Below are positions 1 to 8,899 of a stretch of DNA of 64,000 nt, piece by piece. This stretch comes from Aquincola tertiaricarbonis. GTDB taxonomy: Bacteria > Pseudomonadota > Gammaproteobacteria > Burkholderiales > Burkholderiaceae_C. The position numbers were made by a program, and so were the translations under genes. Location of the stretch: contig NZ_CP097635.1 of assembly GCF_023573145.1 (NCBI RefSeq), forward strand, positions 744,001-808,000. Reading direction: 5' to 3'. The notes beneath the pieces were generated by a model that worked only from the letters and a program-made list of their open reading frames with translations, had not been told where the DNA came from and ran no database searches. Within the stretch, counting starts at the first letter, position 1. Each line of letters begins with the position of its first letter.

Positions 1-909
1 CAGCCGCGCCGTGGCCGAGGTGGCGGCGCCGAGGTGCTCGAGCCGGTCTTCCACCCACTTCACTGGCGCGCCGGCCTTGCGCGAGGCGAGGCACATCAGC
101 ACCACATAGGGCAGCACCGCCTGCTTGACGCCGAAGCTGCCGCCGCTGTCGCGCGGCACCCGGTGACGCAGCTTGTTGGCCGGCACGCCGAGGGCCAGCG
201 ACATCACCGAGTGCAGCGAGAACGGGCCCATGAAGTTCGACAGCACTTCGTAGGCATGGCCGCCGTCGGCCTCGGGCTGGTGTTCGGCCACCACGACGCC
301 GCACTCGATCGGCGTGCAGCTGTTGCGCGGGTAGTGCACGGTCAGGGCGACACGCCGCGCCGCGCCCGCGAAGGCCTGCTCCGGATCGCCATAGCGGAAG
401 AAGCGCTCGTTGACGACGTTGCTGCCCACCGCCTCGTGCAGCACCGGTGCACCGGCCTCGCTGGCCTCGGCAATGTCGACCGTGGCACGCAGGGCGCGGT
501 ATTCGACGCGGATCGCATCGAGCGCGTCCTCCGCCAGGTAGCGGTCGTCGGCGATCACCACCGCGACCGGCTCGCCGCTGTAGCGCACGCGGTCCACCGC
601 CAGCGCCCAGTGCTGCATCGGCGCCTTCACGCCCACGACGAAGGGCTGCGACCAGCGCTGAACGTCCTCGCCGGTCAGCACGGCGCGCACGCCCGGCATC
701 GCCAGGGCTGCCGAGGCGTCGACCGCCAGCAGCTCGGCATGCGCATGCGGGCTGCGCAGCACGGCCGCCTGCAGCGTGCCGGGGGGCTCGCCCAGGTCGT
801 CCGCGAAGCGGCCGCGGCCGGTCAGCAGCGCGGCGTCTTCGTGGCGCTCGATCGGTCGCCCGATGTGGCGTGGGGTGAGGGCCTCGGCGAGGCCCGGGTC
901 GCTGTGCAA
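1..909 (-). CDS. Xanthine dehydrogenase family molybdopterin-binding subunit (CoxL-like), N-terminal part
   Basis: Large molybdenum-cofactor subunit of an aerobic CO dehydrogenase/aldehyde oxidase-type hydroxylase, cut by the window edge after about 303 residues. The minus strand reads from a TTG start with AGGAG six bases upstream. It opens with the family pattern RHIGRPIERHEDAALLTGRG, followed by the FADD segment, the YSGEPVAVVIADD segment and the cofactor-loop motif GGSFGVKQ, then KWVEDRLEHL, which is typical of CoxL-type proteins. The enzyme would be cytoplasmic and would pair with FAD and 2Fe-2S subunits not seen here. The substrate cannot be told from this part. The same stretch has a long open frame on the plus strand, which is an antisense shadow. 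Confidence 0.85.
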   Translation of the reverse strand, partial: MHSDPGLAEALTPRHIGRPIERHEDAALLTGRGRFADDLGEPPGTLQAAVLRSPHAHAELLAVDASAALAMPGVRAVLTGEDVQRWSQPFVVGVKAPMQHWALAVDRVRYSGEPVAVVIADDRYLAEDALDAIRVEYRALRATVDIAEASEAGAPVLHEAVGSNVVNERFFRYGDPEQAFAGAARRVALTVHYPRNSCTPIECGVVVAEHQPEADGGHAYEVLSNFMGPFSLHSVMSLALGVPANKLRHRVPRDSGGSFGVKQAVLPYVVLMCLASRKAGAPVKWVEDRLEHLGAATSATARL

Positions 910-1076
910 GCCTGTCTCCTGCTTGTCGTTCTGCGGTGTGACGCAGTGTCGACAGGCTCGGCATGCAGGCGTGAACGCAAGCGTCCGGCAAAGATCCAGA
1001 TCGTCCTATCGCTGACCGAAAAGTCTGGCCAGTTCCATGCTGCTTTGCAGCAACGTCCCGGCACGGCAGCAATGAC

Positions 1077-1099
1077 AACGGGCCCAAGAGGGGCCCGTT
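1077..1099 (-). terminator. Hairpin downstream of the AraC-type regulator gene
   Basis: Nine-base perfect inverted repeat AACGGGCCC/GGGCCCGTT with a five-base loop, starting seven bases past the stop codon of the leftward regulator gene. The tract after the stem is only weakly T-rich (GTTGTCATTG), so intrinsic termination is probable rather than certain. Confidence 0.5.
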
Positions 1100-1105
1100 G
1101 CGACG

Positions 1106-1993
1106 TCAGATCACCGGCGGCTGGCCGGGGCCGGCATCGTCCGGCGGCTCGAAGAGGTTGACCGCGCGGCGATAGTCCGTCGGGGTGATGCCCAGGTGCT
1201 GCCGGAAGAAGCGCGCAAAGTGGCCAGGCGCCGAGAAGCCCAGCTCGTGCGCCACCGCGCTGACCGGCTCCTGCCCCCGCGACAGGCGCTGCACCGCCGC
1301 CTCGAACCTCAGCACGTTGGCGTAGACCAGCGGCGTGACCTGCGTGTCGCGCTGGAACAGCGTGAAGAAATGGGCCCGCGACAGGCCGCTGCGCGCGGCC
1401 AAGGCATCAACCTCGAGCTCGTGCGCAACGTCTTCCCGCATCAGCGCAATCGCACGGCGCACGCGCGGGTCCATCGCCGCCGGTGGTTTGGCGCGCAGCA
1501 GCGAGACCAGATCGCGCCAGCCGGAGTAGCTCTCGATCACCGCGATGATGAGGTTGAAGAGCAGTTCCTCCATACGCGCGGGCGACACCTCGTCGGCCCA
1601 CCACATCTCGAGCACGAACTCCTCGGCGATGCGCTTGGTCTGCGGCGTGATCGCCACGCATTTCTGGGGAAAGAAACGCGGATGCGCCGACAGTGCCAGC
1701 GACCGCTGCAGCTCCGCCAGCCAGTTCGGCTCGATATACAAGGCTAGGATCAGCGTGCGCTGTCCCGGGGGCGCATCGTGCTCGTAGGCGTGATGCTCCC
1801 AGGCGTTGACCAGCACAGCCGACTCGTCGGTGAGCGGCGCGCGCTCGCCTCGCACGCTGAACGCGCTGTCCGCGCCGCCGGCCTTGATCAGGATGTGGCA
1901 GTGGTGATGCGCATGGCCGACCAGGGGCGCGTCCATGTCGAGCAGGGCGACGCGGCCGAAGCGGCCCTGGAAGATCTTGACGGCGGAGGACAA
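1106..1993 (-). CDS. AraC family transcriptional regulator with cupin-type sensor domain
   Basis: A 295-residue one-component regulator. The N-terminal half has a His-rich cupin-like start (GHAHHHCHILIK) of the AraC ligand-binding type. The C-terminal 100 residues contain two helix-turn-helix motifs: LEVDALAARSGLSRAHFFTLFQ and the second motif ending FSAPGHFARFFRQHLGITPTDYR, the usual AraC signature. It sits upstream of, and in the same direction as, the CoxL-like gene, with a hairpin between them, so it may control that hydroxylase or act elsewhere. The inducer is unknown. Length is normal for the family. Confidence 0.88.
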   Translation of the reverse strand: MSSAVKIFQGRFGRVALLDMDAPLVGHAHHHCHILIKAGGADSAFSVRGERAPLTDESAVLVNAWEHHAYEHDAPPGQRTLILALYIEPNWLAELQRSLALSAHPRFFPQKCVAITPQTKRIAEEFVLEMWWADEVSPARMEELLFNLIIAVIESYSGWRDLVSLLRAKPPAAMDPRVRRAIALMREDVAHELEVDALAARSGLSRAHFFTLFQRDTQVTPLVYANVLRFEAAVQRLSRGQEPVSAVAHELGFSAPGHFARFFRQHLGITPTDYRRAVNLFEPPDDAGPGQPPVI

Positions 1994-2725
1994 GGCGAAC
2001 TCTTGCTGATTGATTGAGACTGGCCTGGAAGTGTGAACGTACCGTCAGCCTGCCGCAATCAGGTGACTTGCCAGTGGGAAGGACAAAGGCACCTCGACAC
2101 GACGAGGCCAAGCCTGTTTCCAGTTCCGCAGGTTGGCACCGCAAGGTGCAGACCTTCCATTGGCCGCAGGCTTCTCACGCTCACCGAGGTTCTACAGAGC
2201 GCAATTTGCGCTTGGTTCGTAGGTCTGACCTACTCCTGTCGTGGGCTTGGAGTCAACGATATGGGCTGATTCTGTATCACGCGTCGCCATCAACAGCACT
2301 GTCGCGCATACTGCCTACGCCCATGCTGCGGTCAATTGATTCGTCCTTGAGTACGGCCCGCTTCTGCTGCAAGAGTTGTACAAGGTCTACAACCCAATGA
2401 CTTACGAGGGCGCGCGGGATATGGACGTGGAGTTCGCGATCGGCTTGCGCGAGGCGGGCTACGACGTCTGGTAGGCCTGAGCGAGACACCTCGCAAGATT
2501 GCAGCGTGCAAGCCTAAACCTGTCCTTTGCGAGCGGCGGCTCCTGGCCGATGGTTGGTCTTCGCGAGCGGCAGCTTTCTGGAGCCTCAATCTTGGCTGCA
2601 CCTGCCTCCCGGGCAACCGAGACTCTCACCGCGGTGAGAGTTCGCTGGCGAGCATGTTCATCAATAGTGCTGCCAAGATTACAACATTAGCTTGGTAGAC
2701 ATGCTGCCGATCTAAGCTGGCATGC
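1994..2725. other. Intergenic region with one short coding remnant
   Basis: About 730 bases between the AraC-type gene and the integrase gene. No complete gene was found on either strand apart from the remnant listed at 2340-2474. The stretch is less GC-rich than its neighbours near 2200-2350 and 2640-2720. It probably holds the promoter of the leftward regulator and the edge of the integrase module. Confidence 0.5.
2340..2474 (+). pseudogene. Possible 3' remnant of an unrecognised gene
   Basis: A 44-codon in-frame stretch (…EYGPLLLQELYKVYNP… ending EAGYDVW then TAG) has normal amino-acid balance and high-GC codon use, unlike the surrounding non-coding sequence, and is preceded by an in-frame TGA. 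It looks like the C-terminal end of a protein whose front is missing. I do not recognise the family. It may have been cut when the adjacent integrase module arrived. Confidence 0.3.
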
Positions 2726-4423
2726 ATGGAAATCGAGCCGTCATCGGCGTCGGCCTCGCACAAAGACCCATCCTGGCCGGACGAGGCTGCGCTGGCCGCG
2801 TACCGCGCCTGGCTTCCAGGGGTGCCCAGTCGCGCCGCCGTGGACCGCTATCTGCCCGATCGCCATGCCGCCGGCGCATCGGCGCGCTCGGTTATCGGGC
2901 GGATCAAGCGCCAGCTCGTGGTCTTCGCGACGAGCCGTGCACAGGCGGACATGGCCGCCGTGCTCGTAGCGTCCAGTCCGTTCGACCGGAAACTCGCCAA
3001 GGCTGCCGCCGCCGCCATCGAGACACTGCGCGGGATGCCATCTCCGCAGCCGCTCATCGGCGACGCCGTCGAGCGATGGCTACCCGTGCGGCTCGTGGGC
3101 GTGCTGCGCGCTGCGGGCATCCGCACGCTGGCTGACTTGACCCTCCGCGTACCGAGGCGGCGGCGGTGGTGGGCCGGCATCGAGGGACTCGGGCCGGCGG
3201 GCGCCCGCCACATCGAGGCCTTCTTTGCCCAGCATCCCGCGCTGACTGAACGCGCTCGTGCGCTGGTGACGGTGGCACAGGCCCAAGAACTGGTTCCCTG
3301 GGAGCGACTGGTCGTCCCCGAAGACGTCGATGGCTCGCGGGGCACCTTCCGTGCCCCGCGGGCCAGATGCGCACTCGCCGCCAGCAACGACTATCAGGCC
3401 GTGAACGCCTGGCTGTCGCTGCACGAGTCGGCAGCGACCCAGCGTGCCTACCGCAAGAAGGCCGAACGGCTGATCCTGTGGGCAATCGTCGAGCGCGGGC
3501 GGGCCTTGTCGTCGCTGACCACCGAGGACGCCATTGCCTACCGTGCATTTCTGCGTCATCCGAGCCCTCGCGCGCGCTGGGTCGGCGCGCCGCAGCCGAG
3601 GTCGTCGCCGGCGTGGCGTCCCTTCGCGGGTGACCTCTCGGCACGCTCGGCCGCGTACGCGCTATCGGTGCTCAATGCCCTGCACCGCTGGCTCATCGAG
3701 CAGCGCTATGTGCTGGCCAATCCGTTTGCCGGCGTCAAGGTGCGAGGCGGCCGGCCGGCGCAGCTCGACACGTCTCACGCCTTCGCCGAGCACGAGTGCA
3801 AGCTCGTCCGGGTGGTGGCCGATGGCCTGGAGTCGTCCTACGGCTGGAGCGAGCCAGCCGCGCAGCGGCTGCGGTTCATGCTGGACTTTGCTTATGCCAC
3901 GGGCCTTCCAATCAGCGAGCTCGTGGGCGCGCTACTTGGCGCGATCGAAGCAGACGCACACGGCGACACCTGGATCCGGGTCGTCGGCAAGGGCCACAAG
4001 GCCGGCAAGGTCGTGCTGCCTCCGTTGGCCCGCGCCGCGCTCGATCGCTACCTCGTTCAACGGGGACTACCCGTGACGCCCTCGAAGTGGCGTCCGTATA
4101 CCCCACTGATTGGCAGCCTTGGCGATGATCGAAACCAGATCTCGTCGTGGCGCCTGTGGCGAGTGATGAAGCGGTTCTTCAGCACCGCAGCCGACGTCGT
4201 GGAGGAAGGCACCCCGGCGCTGGCCGAGAAGCTGCGACTGGCCACGCCGCATTGGACAAGGCACACGCACGCCACTCACCTGCTCCAAGGCGGCGCCGAG
4301 CTGACCACGGTGCGCGACAACCTGCGGCACGCCTCGCTGGCCACGACCTCGATGTACCTTCACACCGACGATGCGCGGCGGGCCAAGCAGGTGACCGATC
4401 GGTTGGCAGCTCCGCGGTCGTAG
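2726..4423 (+). CDS. Tyrosine recombinase/phage integrase with N-terminal DUF3701-type domain
   Basis: A 565-residue site-specific recombinase. The first ~200 residues carry the helical domain found in large proteobacterial integrases (…RHAAGASARSVIGRIKRQLV…GIRTLADL). A SAM-like core-binding domain lies at ~225-340, and the catalytic domain follows. The catalytic part keeps the HWTRH box (His and second Arg), LRHASLATTSMYLH (third His and the Tyr nucleophile) and the Lys-bearing hairpin GKGHKAGKV. The first catalytic arginine, normally in TGLRxSEL, is proline here (residue 395, codon CCA at 3908), which should damage strand cleavage. A small zinc-ribbon gene follows 36 bases downstream. Together they look like a mobile module next to a truncated livF. 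Confidence 0.88.
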   Translation: MEIEPSSASASHKDPSWPDEAALAAYRAWLPGVPSRAAVDRYLPDRHAAGASARSVIGRIKRQLVVFATSRAQADMAAVLVASSPFDRKLAKAAAAAIETLRGMPSPQPLIGDAVERWLPVRLVGVLRAAGIRTLADLTLRVPRRRRWWAGIEGLGPAGARHIEAFFAQHPALTERARALVTVAQAQELVPWERLVVPEDVDGSRGTFRAPRARCALAASNDYQAVNAWLSLHESAATQRAYRKKAERLILWAIVERGRALSSLTTEDAIAYRAFLRHPSPRARWVGAPQPRSSPAWRPFAGDLSARSAAYALSVLNALHRWLIEQRYVLANPFAGVKVRGGRPAQLDTSHAFAEHECKLVRVVADGLESSYGWSEPAAQRLRFMLDFAYATGLPISELVGALLGAIEADAHGDTWIRVVGKGHKAGKVVLPPLARAALDRYLVQRGLPVTPSKWRPYTPLIGSLGDDRNQISSWRLWRVMKRFFSTAADVVEEGTPALAEKLRLATPHWTRHTHATHLLQGGAELTTVRDNLRHASLATTSMYLHTDDARRAKQVTDRLAAPRS

Positions 4424-4459
4424 CCTACAGTCGCCTCGCCTTCACACACCCTGCAAACC

Positions 4460-5044
4460 ATGCCGCCCATCACCTGCGATGCCTGCCATCAACCCGCGGA
4501 CGACCACGATGTCGTGAACTACGGGTCGATGGAGGCCGGCTACCGGCGGCTCTGCAGCCGATGCTTCAACGAGGCCGCCGCCACCCGACTCGGGCTGCAG
4601 GGGTTCGAGCACGTGGCGTTCGAGCCCATCCGCATGCTCGACGGGCGCGGGGCGGAGCACGAGTTCCGGTTCCGCACCTGGCTGTGCGGCACCGGCTTGG
4701 CGATCGACGCGTTCGAGTTGCGCGATGGCGGCCCTGCCGGGTATCGGTTTCAGGTGATCGGGGAGCCAGACGACGACCCTCTGGAGTTGCTCGGCAAGCT
4801 CATTGTCAAGATGCGCCGTGCCTTGGCTCTCACCCACATCGAGGACACTGACCACGGACCGCAGGTGAACGATGGCTTGGTGCTACGAGGGACCGTCGAC
4901 AGCGATCCCGACGAGGACAATCGTGTGCCGATGATCGTGATTGACGGCCGTGAGACCCCCTGGGACGAGTTCGGACGGATGGTGGCGACCTTCGAGGGCT
5001 GGCAGTTCAAGCTGGAGTTTCGCGACCGGAGCGAAGAGGTCTGA
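4460..5044 (+). CDS. Hypothetical protein with N-terminal zinc-ribbon, integrase partner
   Basis: A 194-residue cytoplasmic protein of unknown function. It opens with a CDACHQ…CSRCF four-cysteine arrangement that probably binds zinc. An acidic alpha/beta body follows, with no membrane segment and no signal peptide. The gene starts 36 bases after the integrase stop and runs the same way, so co-transcription is likely. It may be an accessory factor or cargo of the integrase module; the sequence gives no direct clue to activity. Confidence 0.7.
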   Translation: MPPITCDACHQPADDHDVVNYGSMEAGYRRLCSRCFNEAAATRLGLQGFEHVAFEPIRMLDGRGAEHEFRFRTWLCGTGLAIDAFELRDGGPAGYRFQVIGEPDDDPLELLGKLIVKMRRALALTHIEDTDHGPQVNDGLVLRGTVDSDPDEDNRVPMIVIDGRETPWDEFGRMVATFEGWQFKLEFRDRSEEV

Positions 5045-5100
5045 CCGGGCCGAACGCGTGAGTCAGCGGGATCCGGCATCGCACGGGTGCCCGAGACGAA

Positions 5101-5205
5101 GCGCACCAATCAGCACGAAAAATCTGCAGATCTCGGAAGAGCCGGAATTGTAAGTGCTTGTCGTGCAACGGGTTCTCAGATCACAGCGCACCAATCTGCA
5201 CCAAA
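5101..5205. repeat. Imperfect 20-bp direct repeats 85 bp apart
   Basis: GCGCACCAATCAGCACGAAA at 5101-5120 recurs as GCGCACCAATCTGCACCAAA at 5186-5205 (18 of 20 bases identical). The pair lies exactly where the integrase module ends and the livF fragment begins, so it is a candidate recombination or attachment sequence. No third copy was found at the left side of the module. Confidence 0.4.
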
Positions 5206-5227
5206 GGTACGACTACCCCAAGACCGG

Positions 5228-5596
5228 CGCCAGCTCGACGCCATCTACACCCGCTTCCCGCGCCTGGGCAAACGCCGCCAGCAGATGGGTACCACGCTGT
5301 CGGGCGGCGAACAGCAGATGCTGGCGATGGCGCGCGTGTTGGTGGGCAAGCCGCGCCTGCTGCTGATCGACGAGCCCACCGAAGGCCTGGCGCCGAAGAT
5401 CGTCGACGAGATCTTCACGCTGATGGACAGCCTGCGCCGTGACGGCATCCCCATCCTGCTGGTGGAACAGAACATGCACCGCGCCATCGCGCTGGTGCAG
5501 CGCTTCTACGTGCTGGAGCGCGGCGCGGTGGTGATGGCGGGCGATGGCACAAAGGCCGCCGATCGCGAGGCGCTGATGCGGCAGCTGGCGGTCTGA
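5228..5596 (+). pseudogene. livF: 3' fragment of a LivF-type branched-chain amino acid ABC transporter ATPase
   Basis: The last ~122 codons of an ABC ATPase of the LivF type: helical segment QLDAIYTRFPRLGKRR, signature LSGGEQQ, Walker B LLLIDEP with TEGLAPKIV, and the LLVEQN segment. The first ~110 residues, including the Walker A loop, are missing, and the reading frame runs backwards into unrelated sequence near the GCGCACCAATC repeats. It cannot hydrolyse ATP alone. The break sits beside the integrase module, so that module is the likely cause. No other liv genes are in the window. Confidence 0.82.
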
Positions 5597-5612
5597 AGCC
5601 GCATGACGGCCT

Positions 5613-6291
5613 TCAGGCCTGCGGCGCGCCGACTTGACGGCGCGGGTCCGCCGCGGCCAAGGCATCCAGCTGCTCGCAGGCCGCCATCACGCGCATCACG
5701 GTCGGGGTGCCAGGCACTTCGATCTTGAAGATGCGCGTCACCACGATGATGCTGGCCAGACAGATGTCGGCGATCGTCGGTGTGTCGCCATGGCAGAAGG
5801 CGCCAGTCCCGGGTTCGCCGGCCAAGCGCTGCTCCAACGCCTGCAAGCCCGTGGTGAACCAGTGGATCTGCCAGGCGCGCCAGGCCGCATCGTCGAAACC
5901 GCTGTTGGCGGTGAGGTACTTCTTCACCCGCGGCGTGATGAGCGGGTGCGTGTCGGCGGCCAGCATCGCGGCCAACGAGCGCACGCGGGCACGGCCGTGG
6001 GCATCGGCCGGCAGCAGCGCGGGCGTCGGGAAGCTCTCGTCGATGAATTCCAGGATCGCCAGCGACTGGGTTAGCGGGCGTTGTCGAACGGCCGGGACCG
6101 TGGTCCACGAGCGCCGGGATGGCGCCCATCGGATTCAGCTTCAGGAAGGCCTCGCTGCGTTGTTCGCCGGCATCGAGGTTGATGTTGTGCTCCTGCGGCG
6201 TCACGCCCTTCAGGTTGAAGGCGACGCGCACACGATAGGTCGCGGAGGTGCGCCAAAACGAGAAGAGTTCGAAGCAGGCGGTGCCGGTCAT
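5613..6291 (-). pseudogene. maiA: Maleylacetoacetate isomerase (zeta-class GST), frameshifted
   Basis: The intact enzyme isomerises maleylacetoacetate to fumarylacetoacetate in tyrosine/homogentisate breakdown, using glutathione. The N-terminal thioredoxin-like part (FSFWRTSATYRVRVAFNLKG, then NPMGAIPALVDHG) is in one frame. The rest (LTQSLAILEFIDESFPTP … AACEQLDALAAADP) continues in another frame from about 6080, so a one-base indel separates the two halves. Both halves otherwise look intact, which suggests a recent lesion or a sequencing error. It is convergent with the livF remnant. Confidence 0.8.
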
Positions 6292-6344
6292 GGCAGTCCT
6301 GTGAAGACGGAGGGCGGTGCAAGTGCGGCGCCGAGTTTGGCCCG

Positions 6345-6647
6345 TCAGCCAGGCAACTTCGCCGCCAGCAGATCGATCTTCTCGATGTTCGGCGGCGCAC
6401 TGAACAACACCGCTGCGTTGGCCATCAAAGCCGCTGCGATGGGGCCGTTCAGGTGGGCCTGGCGACCCGCCTCGTCGGCAAAGGCGTCGAACACGCCGAA
6501 AGTCGAAGGGCCGAACTTCAATGCGAACCAGGCGGTGGTGCCCGACTCGGCGTTGGCCAGCGGCAGCGCGCCGGCCAGGAAGTCGGCAACGGCGGCCTCC
6601 TGGCCAGGCTTGGCTTCGAGACGGAGGAAGAGGGCGAACTTGGTCAT
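6345..6647 (-). CDS. Antibiotic biosynthesis monooxygenase (ABM) domain protein
   Basis: A 100-residue ferredoxin-like single-domain protein of the ABM/YgiN type. These dimers act as cofactor-free quinol oxygenases or heme-degrading enzymes. The start fits an AAGGA site eight bases upstream. The strand order (FALFLRLEAKPGQEAAVADFL … FGVFDAFADEAGRQAHLNGPIAAAL) matches family members. It is transcribed away from the GlxA-type regulator gene, with 108 bases between the two starts, so the regulator may control it. The substrate is unknown. Confidence 0.8.
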   Translation of the reverse strand: MTKFALFLRLEAKPGQEAAVADFLAGALPLANAESGTTAWFALKFGPSTFGVFDAFADEAGRQAHLNGPIAAALMANAAVLFSAPPNIEKIDLLAAKLPG

Positions 6648-6755
6648 GGCGTGATCCTTGCGATGCAGGGTGGTTGCATGAGGGAGTCCGCAGACTAAGT
6701 CTTGCCGGCGCCGTCCACGAGTGGCAGGAAGGCCAACATTGATATCATTCCCGCC

Positions 6756-7718
6756 ATGCGCCTTCACCTTCTTGTCTTGGATGGCGTGTTCGACCTGGGC
6801 CTGGCGGCCCTCACTGACACGCTGAGCACGGCCGGCGAACTGGCGGGCTCGCTGGCGCAGGCGCCAGCACCCATCGAAGTCACGCTGGTCGGCGTGCGGC
6901 GACGCGTGCGCACTGCGCAGGGTCTGACGGTGCCCGTGGTGCCGGTGCACGCTGTGCGCAACCCCGACGTTGTGCTCGTGCCCGCGCTCGGCGCCAAGAT
7001 GCCGGACACGCTCGCGGCGCGGCTGGCATGTGCGGACGTGGCCGACGCGGTCGTCGCGTTGCAGCAGTGGTTCGGCGCCGGAGCGGCGGTCGGTGCCGCC
7101 TGCACCGGCACCTTCTTGCTGGCGGAGAGCGCGCTGCTCGACGGTCAACGCGCCACGACCTCATGGTGGCTGGCGCCGATGTTCCGGCAGCGCTATCCGC
7201 GCGTGCTGCTCGATGATTCCCGCATGCTCGTGAACTCGGCCGACTTCACCACGGCCGGTGCCGCCTTGGCCCACCTTGATCTGGCGTTGAGCATCGTGCG
7301 CAGCTGCAGCCCGACGCTGGCGGCGCTGGCGGCGCGTTACCTGCTGGTCGAGGCACGCGGCTCGCAAGCTGAGTTCGTGATCCCCGATCACCTCGCCCAT
7401 GCCGACCCGGTGGTCCAGCGCTTCGAGGTCTGGGCCCGACAGCAGCTCGCGCACGGGTTCTCGCTGGCCGAGGCGGCCGTCGCAGCGGGGGCCAGCGAAC
7501 GCACCTTGGCGCGGCGCCTGCAGGGTGTGTTGGGCAAGTCACCACTGTCGTACTTCCAGGATCTACGTGTCGAGCGTGCTGTGCACCTGCTGCGCACTGG
7601 CAGCCAGAGCATCGACCAGATTGCCGCGCAGGTCGGCTACGCGGACGGGGTGACCCTGCGCGCCTTGTTGCGTCGCAAGCTGGGCCGCGGCGTAAGGGAG
7701 TTGCGCGCGGGCGCCTGA
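6756..7718 (+). CDS. GlxA family transcriptional regulator (DJ-1/PfpI + AraC HTH)
   Basis: A 320-residue one-component regulator. Residues ~1-190 form a DJ-1/PfpI-like class I glutamine-amidotransferase fold, with the nucleophile-elbow equivalent GAACTGTFLLAESALLDG. Residues ~215-315 carry the AraC DNA-binding part with two HTH motifs (FSLAEAAVAAGASERTLARRLQ and SIDQIAAQVGYADGVTLRALLRRKLG). The ATG at 6756 is preferred over the upstream start because the domain begins there (MRLHLLVLDG). It is divergent from the ABM gene, its most likely target. Confidence 0.85.
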   Translation: MRLHLLVLDGVFDLGLAALTDTLSTAGELAGSLAQAPAPIEVTLVGVRRRVRTAQGLTVPVVPVHAVRNPDVVLVPALGAKMPDTLAARLACADVADAVVALQQWFGAGAAVGAACTGTFLLAESALLDGQRATTSWWLAPMFRQRYPRVLLDDSRMLVNSADFTTAGAALAHLDLALSIVRSCSPTLAALAARYLLVEARGSQAEFVIPDHLAHADPVVQRFEVWARQQLAHGFSLAEAAVAAGASERTLARRLQGVLGKSPLSYFQDLRVERAVHLLRTGSQSIDQIAAQVGYADGVTLRALLRRKLGRGVRELRAGA

Positions 7719-8149
7719 TCTGGTTCGCTCTGGGTGGCCGCTGGGGCGATGAACAGCCCGAAAGCTGCCGTTCGTTGATGACTGCTCGTGGCCGGCCGCG
7801 TGACTTCGGCTCGACATTGCGAGAGGCGGCGATGCGGCCCCAAGCAGTCAGCAAGCCCACGAACGTCGCTTGTCCATCGCATCGCCGCCTTCCGCGGCTG
7901 GCGGCTCGCCGGCTCCCCACGACCCTGAGCTGCCGGCTACCCACCTGAAACTACCGGCGGCAAAGCCGACATTGGCGATCGATTCATGGCCGCCAACCGG
8001 ACGAGACCCGATGGCAGTTGGCTGGGACCCGTTCGCCAACGCACAGAGCAACTGTCTGACAAGGCCTAGAGTGCTTTGCGTGAGGCAAGGTCGAGGTGCG
8101 CTGGGCTGCCTAGCTTTCACGCACTCCGCCACATCAAAGGATAACCTTC
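7719..8149. other. Intergenic region, nothing recognised
   Basis: About 430 bases between the GlxA-type regulator gene and a tiny interrupted reading frame. Open frames here have no family resemblance, convincing ribosome site or codon bias. An AAGGA site near the right end belongs to the next small frame. Confidence 0.4.
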
Positions 8150-8224
8150 ATGAACTGAATCGTCTGGCTCGTCGGTGCCGTCGTCATCGTGCTCTTCGTG
8201 CTCGGCTATTTCGGGCTGCGCTGA
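8150..8224 (+). pseudogene. 24-codon hydrophobic micro-ORF interrupted by UGA at codon 3
   Basis: An AAAGGA site eight bases upstream leads to ATG AAC, then TGA, then a further 21 codons in frame (IVWLVGAVVIVLFVLGYFGLR and stop) that form one ideal membrane helix ending in Arg. With Trp in place of the stop it would be a typical single-pass micro-membrane protein. A single base change (TGG to TGA) would explain the lesion. Read-through or re-initiation is possible but there is no direct sign of either. The match to any named family is uncertain. Confidence 0.4.
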
Positions 8225-8899
8225 GGGAACGATCCACGCGGCGCGCAATGGACTGCCGGCGCAGCCGCGTTGAAGATGTTTTCCTACGCGGTGATCTCAG
8301 CATGACGGAGCCACGCTTCCACCGCATGAGGGCCACGCTCGAAAGTCGCCCCGGCACGCCGAAGGAATCACTACGACACCCGAAAAGCCCTCCCACATCG
8401 AGCCTTCCCGACACTCGACCGAGGAGGTCGACGAGTTCTTGCGTCATGTCGAGGAACGTGTCGATGTGTCCCGGGGCGCAGGTTCACCGGCGATCAAGCC
8501 GAACACGGACCTGCGCGAAGACGGCACACCGAATACGGACTCACCGAACAAGTCTGGCACCTGATCGTCGCGACCGGGGTCTGCGTAAGACGCCAGGCAG
8601 TTGCCGCCCGCCACCGGGTCGGCTCCTGGCCGAACTCAGCGGTCGGCCTTGCGCCCCACAACAGTCGCTGACGCTTTGGCGGTTCGGAGCCTCTGACCGC
8701 TTTCTGTCCGCGCGCTTCCCATGCTGAGTGCTTCGATTCACACGACCGAGTCGCGGACGAGCGAAGGCTCGACAACCGAGAGCCTCTGAAGACGTAGGCA
8801 CGCGGTTTCCCGGAAAGACAGGCGGCGTATGCCAGGGGCGTCGCGAGGCGAACGCACGAAGGGGCGCTCCGCTCGTCGCCTCATACACTTCGGCTGCTC
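8225..8899. other. Intergenic region with a possible decayed small frame
   Basis: About 675 bases upstream of the GntR-type gene. A 65-codon frame ending at about 8564 (ITTTPEKPSHIEPSRHSTEEVDE… ) is hydrophilic and lies behind a GAAGGA sequence but has ATC where a start codon would be expected. It may be a decayed gene or chance. Nothing else in the stretch was recognised. Confidence 0.3.

Noticed and set aside
34..1161. Long plus-strand open frame of 375 codons
   Set aside because: It is antisense to the CoxL-like gene and the start of the AraC gene region; composition is Arg/His-rich and no family matches.
8150..8224. Selenocysteine or other UGA recoding in the micro-ORF
   Set aside because: The codon sits at position 3 in a membrane peptide with no redox motif; a Trp to stop mutation is simpler.
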